Below are positions 8,195 to 16,956 of a DNA stretch of 64,000 nucleotides, one piece after another. The position numbers and the translations under genes are program-made. This DNA comes from Paenibacillus sp. 32352 (GTDB lineage: Bacteria; Bacillota; Bacilli; Paenibacillales; NBRC-103111), in NCBI RefSeq assembly GCF_002042965.1, contig NZ_MZNT01000007.1:1-64000 (forward strand). The letters run 5' to 3'. Every line of letters begins with the position of its first letter. Positions within the stretch are counted from its first letter, which is position 1. Below the pieces are notes generated by a model. That model made no database searches. It was not told where the DNA came from and was given only the letters and a program-made list of their open reading frames with translations.

Positions 8195-9115
8195 TCAGTC
8201 TAATTTGTTAAAAATCTTATGTTTCCCTGATTTTAACGGGGACGATTTGGGTTTAAGATTGACCATGCCGATACTGATCCCGATAAAAATCAATCCTAGC
8301 AATAAATACACGGTAAAGGATTCATGTAAAAACAGCATCCCTGTCAAAACCGATACTATGGGTACTAGAAATGTATACGAAGTCACCACACTGGCTTCGC
8401 CGGAATTGACAAGGGTAAAGTACAGAATCCAGGAACCTGTTACCCCAAAGATGCTGCTAAATCCCAGCCCGGACCAAAATATCGGGTTCCATTGAATTGC
8501 ACTCCATGGCTCTGCCAATGTCCCTGCGATGATGAGAATGATGCCGCCAATCAAACATTGCAATGCGGCTAACCACATGAAATGGACAACAGAGCTGACC
8601 TTCTTTACATAAACGGTACCCAATGCCCAGCTGATCGAAGTGCCTATTCCCAACATCACTCCAATAGTGGAAATATGCCCTGCCTCTCCTCTAGTACTTA
8701 TTGCCGCAACACCTAGAATGCCAAATGTAAGCCCAATTCCCTTCAAAACCGACATATGCTCCCTGAGCCAAATCCAGGCAAATAAAGCAACCAGAACAGG
8801 CTGCAAATAAACAAGAACCGAGAAAAGTCCTGAAGACATCATTTTCAATCCGTAGGTCTGCAGTCCAAAAAATAAGACAACGTTAAGTAAGGAAGATAGG
8901 ATATAAACATGCTTGTGCTGCTTCCATTGGATTTGCTTACGCTTAGGAAGCATTAGCAGCACGAGAAGAATAGCACCTGCCAACGTTCGCATGCCTGCAA
9001 ACAGCAGGGGCGGTGTGTATTGCAGCATCATTTTATTAATAGGAAACGACACGCCCCATAGGATAACAAGTGCTGCGATCAATCCAGTCTGCCGAATCGG
9101 TGATAGCTGCTTCAA
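8195..9115 (-). CDS. EamA/DMT family transporter
   Basis: A membrane protein of about 306 aa with ten predicted hydrophobic segments arranged as two EamA repeats, typical of the drug/metabolite transporter superfamily, whose members often export amino acids or related metabolites. The TTG start at 9115 follows GGAAGGA by about 9 nt; an alternative TTG lies 24 nt upstream. It sits 23 bp before the malic enzyme and 29 bp after the amidohydrolase gene in one operon. It could export the acyl or aromatic moiety released by the hydrolase or a surplus amino acid; the direction and substrate are unknown. Confidence 0.87.
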   Translation of the reverse strand: MKQLSPIRQTGLIAALVILWGVSFPINKMMLQYTPPLLFAGMRTLAGAILLVLLMLPKRKQIQWKQHKHVYILSSLLNVVLFFGLQTYGLKMMSSGLFSVLVYLQPVLVALFAWIWLREHMSVLKGIGLTFGILGVAAISTRGEAGHISTIGVMLGIGTSISWALGTVYVKKVSSVVHFMWLAALQCLIGGIILIIAGTLAEPWSAIQWNPIFWSGLGFSSIFGVTGSWILYFTLVNSGEASVVTSYTFLVPIVSVLTGMLFLHESFTVYLLLGLIFIGISIGMVNLKPKSSPLKSGKHKIFNKLD

Positions 9116-9144
9116 AACGAATATTCCTTCCCTGATCAAACGTA

Positions 9145-10545
9145 TTATGCGCGCCGGATCGGAGCCGGTACGGCTTCAGCCGGAATCATGGACTGGTAAG
9201 TCTCGCCTGCCAGCTGTTCTTGATGCTCTGCCTTCGCTTGCTCTATAATTTCCGGATGCAGCATAGCCTCAATGGCGGATGAAGCGATAACTTTACCGGC
9301 CAGAAGCATTCCCTTGTGAGCAATGGACGAAGTGCCCTGTGCAACCATCTGCCAGCTGTGTGGCGGTGTACCGTATGCGCAGGTCGTTACGTAGACTTGA
9401 CCTGTTGGAACAATCCAGCTGACATCACCAACGTCTGTAGAGCCGGCAAGGAAACCAGGCTCCGGATTATAAGGATTCACATCGACCGATAGCACCTTTC
9501 CATTGGCTTTGTGTACGGGCTTCATCTCTACCTCCGAAAAGCTCGCCTGAATCGATTTGGCAAAGCTGATTTCTTCTTCGGAATAGCTCTCGCCTCCGAT
9601 TTGCACAAACTGCTTGTGCATCATCGAACCTAGCGTGATGTTAGGAATTAAATCCGCCGAAGCCGCATCGAACTGCATTTCCATCTGCGTACCGGTCATT
9701 AGAGCAGCTCCGCGGGCGATATCGATAACTCGCGTGAGAATTTCGCGAACTTGATCCATTTTGGGTGCGCGAATTTTATATAGGACCTCCGCTTCTGATT
9801 GAACCACGTTTGGAGCATAACCACCGGTATTGGTAATGGCATAATGAAGTCTTGCGTCCTGAATGATATGCTCTCGCAGGAAGTTTGCCCCTACATTCAT
9901 CAATTCCACGGCATCTAGTGCACTGCGGCCTAATTCCGGGCTTGCCGATGCATGAGAGCTGATGCCCTTGAATTTAAAATACACTTGGCATGTAGCAAGC
10001 ATTCTTGCGTTATAGGCAAGGTTCTCATCCCATGGGTGCCAGGTGAAAGCCACATCGACATCCTGGAATAGACCGGCGCGAGCCATGAACGCTTTGCCGC
10101 CCCCGCCTTCTTCTGCAGGACAGCCGTAGTAGCGTACTGTTCCTTTTAGTCCTTGCTGCTCCATGTAATGACGTACTGCAATCGCTGCCGCAAGCGAGCC
10201 TGTGCCCAGCAGATTATGTCCGCAGCCATGGCCGTTCCCGCCTTCCTGTATGGGCTGTTTAACCGCTGCATTCGCTTGTTGGCTCAATCCTGACAATGCG
10301 TCGAATTCTCCTAAAATAGCGACAACTGGTTTACCCGTGCCATACGTACCGACTACAGCGGTCTGAATTCCACCAGCGCTGCGCTCAACCGTGAATCCCT
10401 CTTCTTCAAGAGCTCGGGCCATCATCTCCGCAGACTGATGTTCTTCGTATCGGGTTTCACTAAATCCCCATATGCTATCGCTAACCTCAATAAGCTTCCG
10501 TTTCTTCTGTTCAATGATCGCTGAGATCTGTTCATGGAAATTCAT
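9145..10545 (-). CDS. M20 family amidohydrolase, AbgB-like
   Basis: A metallo-amidohydrolase of about 466 aa (M20D, AbgB-like). Metal-binding motifs include GEFDAL (about 80-84), NGHGCGHNLLG (about 104-114, Cys and His ligands) and PAEEGGGGK. The family cleaves N-acyl or N-aroyl amino acids such as p-aminobenzoyl-glutamate and auxin-amino acid conjugates. The ATG at 10545 is 8 nt after GGAG; a GTG nine bases upstream overlaps the aspartase stop codon and is an alternative. Its position directly after the aspartase gene suggests that it releases aspartate (or asparagine-like substrates) from a conjugate. Substrate identity is inference. Confidence 0.9.
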   Translation of the reverse strand: MNFHEQISAIIEQKKRKLIEVSDSIWGFSETRYEEHQSAEMMARALEEEGFTVERSAGGIQTAVVGTYGTGKPVVAILGEFDALSGLSQQANAAVKQPIQEGGNGHGCGHNLLGTGSLAAAIAVRHYMEQQGLKGTVRYYGCPAEEGGGGKAFMARAGLFQDVDVAFTWHPWDENLAYNARMLATCQVYFKFKGISSHASASPELGRSALDAVELMNVGANFLREHIIQDARLHYAITNTGGYAPNVVQSEAEVLYKIRAPKMDQVREILTRVIDIARGAALMTGTQMEMQFDAASADLIPNITLGSMMHKQFVQIGGESYSEEEISFAKSIQASFSEVEMKPVHKANGKVLSVDVNPYNPEPGFLAGSTDVGDVSWIVPTGQVYVTTCAYGTPPHSWQMVAQGTSSIAHKGMLLAGKVIASSAIEAMLHPEIIEQAKAEHQEQLAGETYQSMIPAEAVPAPIRRA

Positions 10546-10550
10546 GCAGT

Positions 10551-11975
10551 TCACTCCATATCAAGTAATATTTTTCCGGCTATTCCCGGTTCCGTCATTT
10601 GGTAAGGGTCCAAAATGAGTTCCAATTCTTCTTCCGTGAGTACGTTGTGAAGCAGGCAAAGCTCGCGTACGGATTTTCCTGTGAGGATGGCTTCCCGTGC
10701 AATACGCGCTGCCGTTTCGTAGCCAAGATGGGGATTCAGTGCGGTCAATACGCCTACACTTTTGTCCACATACTCCTTACATATTTGTTCATTGGCTTCG
10801 ATTCCTTCCAGGCAATGCGTACGGAACACTTGGAACACCTGGTTCATCATGCTTAACGATTGCAGCAGATTGAATATTAATACCGGTTCCATCACATTCA
10901 GCTCCAATTGCCCGGCTTCCGATGCCAGCGAAATCGTCAGATCGTTGCCGATGACTTGAAAAGCAACCTGATTCACGACCTCGCACATGACAGGATTGAC
11001 CTTGCCGGGCATGATGGACGAGCCTGGCTGCCTAGCTGGCAGTATAATTTCCCCCAAGCCTGCTCTCGGTCCGGATGCCATCAACCGCAAATCATTGGCT
11101 GCTTTGGACATGTTCAACATGCATACTTTTAAAGCGGAGGAGACTTCCGTGTACACATCCGTATTTTGGGTTGCATCCGGCAAATGCTCGGCATTTACAA
11201 GTGGAAACCCGCTAATTTCGGCCAATGCCTCGACGGCCTTGCGAATATAGTGAGGATCTGCATTGAGGCCTGTACCGACGGCTGTAGCACCCAAGTTTAC
11301 CTCGTACAAATCCTCGCGGGTCCGTTGAATACGCTTTATATCTCTTCCGAGCATTCGGCCGTACGCTTCGAATTCCTGCCCAAGCCGAATCGGAACCGCA
11401 TCCTGCAAGTGGGTTCGCCCCATCTTGATGACGGCGTCAAACTGGCGTGCTTTTGATAAAAACGTCCCGTGAAGTTCTTTCATGGTAACTACAAGCTTCT
11501 CGATCAAGGACAAGACGGCAAGATGAAGCGCTGTCGGAAACGTATCATTGGTTGATTGAGACATGTTTACATGCGTATTAGGGCTTAAAGTGAAGTAATC
11601 TCCTTTGGACCCGCCCAAAATTTCGATCGCCCGATTGGCAATGACTTCATTGGTGTTCATATTAATGGAGGTGCCGGCGCCTCCCTGAATCGGATCTACT
11701 ATAAACTCATCATGCCATTTTCCCGAAATGATTTCTGAAGCAGCTTCCACAATCGCGTTCCCCAGACGAGGATTCAGCTGTTTCATCTCCATATTTGCGA
11801 TGGCGGCCGCCTTTTTGACCATAGCCATAGCAGCGATCAGCTCTTTGTGAAGCGTATAGCCGGTAATCGGAAAATTTTCAACCGCTCTCATGGTTTGTAT
11901 TCCATAATAAGCGTGCAGCGGCACGGCCTTCTCGCCGAGAAAATCCTTTTCCATTCTCACCTGTTCATTAAACAT
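10551..11975 (-). CDS. aspA: aspartate ammonia-lyase
   Basis: A 474-aa aspartase that deaminates L-aspartate to fumarate and ammonia. It begins MEKDFLGEKAVPLHAYYGIQT, matches aspartases (rather than fumarase C) along its length, and holds the superfamily signature GSSIMPGKVNPV (318-329), the flexible SS loop, plus GGAGTSINMNTNE and QSTNDTFPT. It overlaps the upstream MFS gene by 8 bp and sits a few bases from the amidohydrolase gene, indicating translational coupling. With the malic enzyme it would convert aspartate via fumarate and, using a housekeeping fumarase, malate to pyruvate. Confidence 0.93.
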   Translation of the reverse strand: MFNEQVRMEKDFLGEKAVPLHAYYGIQTMRAVENFPITGYTLHKELIAAMAMVKKAAAIANMEMKQLNPRLGNAIVEAASEIISGKWHDEFIVDPIQGGAGTSINMNTNEVIANRAIEILGGSKGDYFTLSPNTHVNMSQSTNDTFPTALHLAVLSLIEKLVVTMKELHGTFLSKARQFDAVIKMGRTHLQDAVPIRLGQEFEAYGRMLGRDIKRIQRTREDLYEVNLGATAVGTGLNADPHYIRKAVEALAEISGFPLVNAEHLPDATQNTDVYTEVSSALKVCMLNMSKAANDLRLMASGPRAGLGEIILPARQPGSSIMPGKVNPVMCEVVNQVAFQVIGNDLTISLASEAGQLELNVMEPVLIFNLLQSLSMMNQVFQVFRTHCLEGIEANEQICKEYVDKSVGVLTALNPHLGYETAARIAREAILTGKSVRELCLLHNVLTEEELELILDPYQMTEPGIAGKILLDME

Positions 11976-13206
11976 GCGGCGTCTCCTTGTTCAATTGCAG
12001 ACTTTTTTTCGTGTTGATTGTGAACCCGGCCAAGAGCATCACAATGCAGGAAATAACAAGAAACATGAAAGCAACATTGTAGTTGTTGCCTGTTGAACCT
12101 ATCAGATAGCCCATGATGGTTGGCGATAAAATGGAACCCACCTGAGCGCCTGCGTTAATGATCCCCGTCGCCGTACCGACAGAGTCTTTGGCCATATGCT
12201 TTAGCGGTAATATAAATACCGTAATGCTGACTGGATTCAGGAACACATTCGTTAATGTCAAATACGTGAAAGCGAGAGGCACAGAGCTGGCATTAAACAT
12301 CAAGTAGATGAAAACGGCTGATAGCAAGGCTCCGCCAATGATAATGAACTTCTCTTTTCCAAGCATATACTTGTCCAGCACCCAACCGCTGACTAGAAAA
12401 GATACAAAGCCTAGAATCGCCGGGATTGAAGAGTAGACGCCCATTGAAACCATGCTCAAGCCCTTTACTTTGACCCAGTAGGAAGGCAGCCAGCTTTGCA
12501 GCCCCCAGAATACGACATTGGCAAAAAAGTAAACGATGAGCAGCTTCCAAACCATGGAGGTTTTTAAGATGGTTTTGACCGGAACTTTATTCACTTGCTT
12601 TTCAGACTGCTCTTGCTCTGTCCCTGCTCTATTCTCAGAGGATCTGAGAACGAACCAGACCAGAATCGCGATTAAAAACCCTATGACGGCAAGCGCATAA
12701 AACATGATTCTCCAGCCAAGTGACGCTGTCATCGTTGCAACGACAATAGATCCTATGGCAATGCCTACCGAGCTGCCGGACTGAACAACAGACTTGGCAC
12801 GTGCCCGCTGTTCCTTTGGAAATGTATTCGCTATAGCCACGGAGCTTGCTGTAGGAAAAGAGCCTTCCCCAGCTCCAACCATAATACGGGAAGCAATTAA
12901 ACTTGCGAAAGAGTTTGCAAACCCCGTGATTCCAGTGAAAATCGACCAGGTGAATATGGCCCCGGACAATACTTTGGTCGCGCCGAATTTATCGGCCAGA
13001 TAACCGCCCACAAGCTGCATAAGGGCATAGCTCAGGAAAAAGCTGCTTAGGATGAGACCCGCTTTATCAGGCGTTAGCTGAAGGTCCTTTGTAATCGGAA
13101 TGATGGCAACATTAATGGAAACCTTATCAAAATAACCTACAATCCAAGCAAAAAATAAAACAAGCAGAATGGCGTATTTCTTCTTATTGGTAATATCCTG
13201 CCTCAT
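11968..13206 (-). CDS. MFS transporter, anion:cation symporter-like
   Basis: A 12-segment major facilitator protein of about 412 aa. The start region MRQDITNKKKYAILLVLFFAW, the DKVSINVAI segment in helix 1 and the loop motif GGYLADKFGATKVL resemble the ACS subfamily, which imports organic anions such as hexuronates, galactarate and other carboxylates. ATG 13206 follows GGAG by 8 nt; the frame is open 15 codons further upstream. First gene of the operon, overlapping aspA, so it probably imports the operon's substrate, a carboxylated compound. Substrate is inferred only from context. Confidence 0.9.
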   Translation of the reverse strand: MRQDITNKKKYAILLVLFFAWIVGYFDKVSINVAIIPITKDLQLTPDKAGLILSSFFLSYALMQLVGGYLADKFGATKVLSGAIFTWSIFTGITGFANSFASLIASRIMVGAGEGSFPTASSVAIANTFPKEQRARAKSVVQSGSSVGIAIGSIVVATMTASLGWRIMFYALAVIGFLIAILVWFVLRSSENRAGTEQEQSEKQVNKVPVKTILKTSMVWKLLIVYFFANVVFWGLQSWLPSYWVKVKGLSMVSMGVYSSIPAILGFVSFLVSGWVLDKYMLGKEKFIIIGGALLSAVFIYLMFNASSVPLAFTYLTLTNVFLNPVSITVFILPLKHMAKDSVGTATGIINAGAQVGSILSPTIMGYLIGSTGNNYNVAFMFLVISCIVMLLAGFTINTKKSLQLNKETPHV

Positions 13207-13372
13207 CCTTATCACTCCATTTTTGAATTGTGCAAACCTTCTCATTGCCATTATGATGCTTTCTTAACAATATTTTCGTTCGTCTCGTCAGCCTCCTTAT
13301 CCCCCTTGTTACTTTTCATGACACAAGCGTAGAAAAATTTAAGGAAAATCGATATATTCAACGCTTAATAAA

Positions 13373-13394
13373 TATTTTATACTATAGTAAAATA
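13373..13394. promoter_or_regulatory. candidate operator between regulator and operon
   Basis: TATTTTA (13373-13379) and TAAAATA (13388-13394) are perfect inverted repeats separated by 8 bp in the divergent intergenic region of 260 bp. This AT-rich dyad is a candidate binding site for the divergently encoded GAF/PucR-type regulator. No -35/-10 pair with consensus quality is evident nearby, which fits activator-dependent expression. Confidence 0.35.
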
Positions 13395-13466
13395 ATAGCT
13401 ATGTAGCTTATTAACGAGAAATAAGATGAATAATGTAGGTTTACACTATATAAGGAGCAAACTGTC

Positions 13467-15548
13467 ATGAAATACCTTACATCACTGGAGTCATTCATCT
13501 TTCATAAGCTTGGCCGAATCGCATATCAAGTTTGGTATGGACAGCACAACGCATTGGATTTGGTACTGTCGGGCGACAAAGAACTCGAGATGCAAACGCA
13601 TCCATTTCCTGTTAGTAAAGAGCAGCAGTATCAGTTTACCTATCAACCTGATATTTCTTACATGAATATTACATTTGATGATGAGGTACAAATGGTTGTT
13701 TATTTCGCAAATAGCGACACACGGCTGGACGAGCTCGAACTACAGCAGCTGCATCTTCTTTGTCGGGATTATCATCATCAAATGCTCTTAACAACGAAGG
13801 ACCTGGAATTGGACAAAATGATTGAAGGGATCGGAGCGCTGACTTCTACGCTGGATCTGAATAAGCTTCTCCAACAAATCATCCGAAGCGCTCTGACGGT
13901 TATATCCGCGGGCGATGCGGGGATTTTTCGATTGTATGACAGCCAAAGCTCCCTGCTGAATCCTCTGGCTGCCATTGGCTTTGATGATTCCATTGCCCAA
14001 TATAAAACGAGGAGCGGCGAGGCTATTTCAGGGAAAGTATTCTCCGACGGGATTCCGCGAATTTATCATTCCAGACAAGAAATGGAGGCGGATTATACCA
14101 ACATTTCCTCGCAAAATGCTAATTTTGTACAAACAAGCGACAAGGCCAACGCCCTTATCATTGTTCCCGTTTCCTCGGGCGATACGCGAATAGGAACCTT
14201 AACGCTGCTGCAATTTCACAAGAAAAGAAACTTTACCCATCGGGATATCAAGCTATTACAAGGCTTTGCCTCCCAGGTTGCCATTGCCATTCATAATGCA
14301 AAGCTGTATGAGGAAACCCATTTGCGCTTGCAACAGGTGACGGCGCTGAGTAAGAAGTTAGAAGACAACAATCTTTTGTTGCAAAAGAGAATCAATGTTC
14401 ACGATACGTTAACACAGCTATCTCTTAAAAATAAAGGGATACAGAAAATGATTCACGAGATCAACCTGATCTTGGGTATGCCGGTTGCCTATATTGATTT
14501 CCTGGATAATGCAATTTATAAAGAGCATGAGAGCAAAGTGCCGGTCAGCTTTGATATGATATCCGAGTTATTTGCGAACCAGCAGCAGCTCTCGCCTTTG
14601 TCTATAAAAATAATGAACCAGGATTATTTCTTATACCCAATCACTGTCGGCAAAGTGCTGCTGGGCTGCATTCTCGTAACCGTTTCTCATCCTCTTTCTC
14701 CGATGGATATTATTACAGTGGAACAGAGCGGCTCCGTTCTGGCGCTTGAAATCGTCAAAAAAATATCCGTGACCGAGCTGCAGTACAAAAAAGCGGATGA
14801 TTTTTTCAACCAAATCTTGAACATGCAAAATCATGAGCAGATTATTGCAAAAGGAAGACAGTTCAACCTTACCTTCTCCTCCTATTCTTTTATCGTGATA
14901 TGTGAAATTCCCGAGCTGACTGAGCCCTACGAGGTAGAAGCTAAGATCCAACGCTTCATTTCCCGGCTGAATAAAGAGCTTGTCCAAGTTAATAAGTTAA
15001 TTTATGGGGATTATAATAAAGTGAAATTCCTGGTATCCGTTCATGATCCGGCTGAAGTTGACAAAACCATTCATCTGATCTCAAACGTCATTAAAGAGTG
15101 GGAGAAAACGGACCAACTTTTATTACGCGGAGGAATCGGTTCAGCCTACCAAGACTTGGAGGATATTAGTAAGAGCTACAATGAAGCGAATAAGACGGTA
15201 GCCTTTGCGAGGAGCAAAAATAATTACGGCCTGATGCGCTATGAAGAAATCGGGATTAACCGTTTTTTTCTTAATCAGCCTATTCAAGAAATCGAGAAAT
15301 ATATTAATGAGATTTTTGCGCCGCTAAGAACAGACAAAAATCAAAGCAAGGAATTGGAAAAAACCTTGATGCTGTACATTTCTTTGAATCAATCTGCGGT
15401 TGAAACCGCCAGGAAGCTTCATATACATGTCAACTCCTTTTATCAGCGGATGAAAAGGATTGAAGAATTGCTTGATCTTAGTCTGGACGATCCTGAAGAT
15501 ATGCTAAAGATTCAGCTTGCCTGCCATTTGAAAAATACATTTGTATAG
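13467..15548 (+). CDS. GAF domain PucR/CdaR-type transcriptional regulator
   Basis: A 693-aa cytosolic regulator. The N-terminal 110 residues are unassigned; a GAF domain spans about 120-285 (IGALTSTLDLNKLLQQIIRS ... LLQGFASQVAIAIHNAKLYE), followed by a coiled coil, a middle region, and a GGDEF-like/CdaR linker. The C-terminus carries the PucR-type helix-turn-helix (NQSAVETARKLHIHVNSFYQR, about 630-650). Such proteins activate catabolic operons on sensing a small molecule. It is transcribed divergently from the MFS-aspA-amidohydrolase operon, with AAGGAG before the ATG, and is its likely regulator. The GAF domain probably senses the aromatic or acyl substrate. Confidence 0.87.
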   Translation: MKYLTSLESFIFHKLGRIAYQVWYGQHNALDLVLSGDKELEMQTHPFPVSKEQQYQFTYQPDISYMNITFDDEVQMVVYFANSDTRLDELELQQLHLLCRDYHHQMLLTTKDLELDKMIEGIGALTSTLDLNKLLQQIIRSALTVISAGDAGIFRLYDSQSSLLNPLAAIGFDDSIAQYKTRSGEAISGKVFSDGIPRIYHSRQEMEADYTNISSQNANFVQTSDKANALIIVPVSSGDTRIGTLTLLQFHKKRNFTHRDIKLLQGFASQVAIAIHNAKLYEETHLRLQQVTALSKKLEDNNLLLQKRINVHDTLTQLSLKNKGIQKMIHEINLILGMPVAYIDFLDNAIYKEHESKVPVSFDMISELFANQQQLSPLSIKIMNQDYFLYPITVGKVLLGCILVTVSHPLSPMDIITVEQSGSVLALEIVKKISVTELQYKKADDFFNQILNMQNHEQIIAKGRQFNLTFSSYSFIVICEIPELTEPYEVEAKIQRFISRLNKELVQVNKLIYGDYNKVKFLVSVHDPAEVDKTIHLISNVIKEWEKTDQLLLRGGIGSAYQDLEDISKSYNEANKTVAFARSKNNYGLMRYEEIGINRFFLNQPIQEIEKYINEIFAPLRTDKNQSKELEKTLMLYISLNQSAVETARKLHIHVNSFYQRMKRIEELLDLSLDDPEDMLKIQLACHLKNTFV

Positions 15549-15698
15549 AAGTAACCAGCAGTGTTCATTAGGCATGCAGGATCAGACAGGGCAAGCGGCG
15601 ATGTCGAAATGAGCTTTTCCTTCTTCGCACTCATGATATAATGGAATCCGAAACTTCTCGTTAATCAATCCATTATTCAAATTCACTTGGAGGAATAT

Positions 15699-16775
15699 AT
15701 GTCCCAGTATAGTAGTGCATCTGATCACGAACCGGCACATAGCAAAGTGAGACTCGCCCTTTATATCGCGATCTTCATAGCCATAGCTGTGGCTGGATTA
15801 ACTTACGTCAAATGGCTTCCGTATTATCATAAAGCGTTAGATGCCGCCGTCAAGCATACGATAGGAGCATCTATCATCTCTGGCACCAAACCCATAGCTC
15901 CTGATCCCTCATGGACCAGTGCGTGGGAGTATGCCAAAGCTTATTATGCCTCCGTATGGAAGGCCGCCGTCTTGGGTATAGTGCTCGGCTCCTTGCTGCA
16001 GGTGTTAATTCCTTCCGGCTGGCTGCTTCGCATGCTGGGGAAAAGCAATTTTAAAAGCACCGCTCTGGCGGGCATGGCATCTCTGCCAGGTATGATGTGC
16101 ACCTGCTGCGCGGCGCCGATGGCCGTCGGCTTGCGCAGGAAGAATACTTCGGTCGGAGCAAGCCTCGCCTTCTGGCTCGGAAATCCGACGCTGAACCCGG
16201 CAACGCTCGTATTCATGACCTTTGTACTCTCGTGGAAATTTACGCTGCTTCGCCTAGTATTCGGATTGGTCCTGACCTTTGGCGTCAGCCATTTTGCCAA
16301 CCGGTTCGCTGACAGCTCCAATCCGCCGGAGGAAATAAACCGGCTTGCTCAAGAGCAGAACAAAGAGCCCTCCGGCTCCCTGCTCACCCGTTGGCTGCGC
16401 AGCGCATGGCACATGATCCTGCATATTGTTCCGGCTTATGTTATAGCCGTGCTGCTGCTCGGCGCCGTCAGAGCCTGGCTGTTCCCGGCAGCCGGTGAAG
16501 CGGGAGGCGGCCTGCTGGCCATTATCGGATTCGCCATCGCGGGCACGCTGTTCGTCATTCCGACAGCAGGGGAAATTCCCATCGTTCAGACCATGATGTC
16601 CTTCGGGTTGGGAGCAGGTCCCGCTTCGGCGCTGCTGCTAACGCTGCCGGCGGTCAGCCTGCCTTCGCTTCTGATGATTTCCAAATCATTTCCAACCCGG
16701 GTCCTGGTCTTCGTCGGCTGTGCGGTCGTTCTTCTCGGAATCGCCTGCGGTGTTGCAGGCATGCTGCTGCTGTAA
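15699..16775 (+). CDS. permease, YraQ/SO_0444 type
   Basis: A membrane protein of about 358 aa with 8-10 hydrophobic segments. It has the motif MMCTCCAAPMAVGLRRK (about 134-150) followed by GNPTLNPATLVF, repeated in weaker form in the second half (PTAGEIPIVQTM), as in the UPF0718/DUF318 permease family. Some members move arsenicals (ArsP) or Cu/Zn (SO_0444), and the CTCC cysteines suggest a thiophilic metal or metalloid. The ATG at 15699 follows GGAGG; a TTG 12 nt earlier overlaps that site. It ends at a strong terminator and has no metal-resistance partner nearby. Substrate unknown. Confidence 0.85.
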   Translation: MSQYSSASDHEPAHSKVRLALYIAIFIAIAVAGLTYVKWLPYYHKALDAAVKHTIGASIISGTKPIAPDPSWTSAWEYAKAYYASVWKAAVLGIVLGSLLQVLIPSGWLLRMLGKSNFKSTALAGMASLPGMMCTCCAAPMAVGLRRKNTSVGASLAFWLGNPTLNPATLVFMTFVLSWKFTLLRLVFGLVLTFGVSHFANRFADSSNPPEEINRLAQEQNKEPSGSLLTRWLRSAWHMILHIVPAYVIAVLLLGAVRAWLFPAAGEAGGGLLAIIGFAIAGTLFVIPTAGEIPIVQTMMSFGLGAGPASALLLTLPAVSLPSLLMISKSFPTRVLVFVGCAVVLLGIACGVAGMLLL

Positions 16776-16836
16776 AGAGGGACCTAATGAACGAATGCTC
16801 TCTTGCCTGCAGCGACGATTGTTGCGAAGCGCATAT

Positions 16837-16876
16837 AAAATGCCGCATGTTCAGTCATAGAACATGCGGCATTTTT
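16837..16876. terminator. bidirectional intrinsic terminator
   Basis: AAAATGCCGCATGTTC (16837-16852) pairs perfectly with GAACATGCGGCATTTT around a 7-nt loop, with T runs on both strands. It separates the rightward permease gene from the leftward dihydroxyacetone kinase gene. Confidence 0.92.
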
Positions 16877-16956
16877 GTTACCATTATAATACTGCCAACA
16901 AAGCAGCTGATTCAGCCCCGAAGCCAAGGCCCTAACTTGTGACGGCGGGCAGCAGC

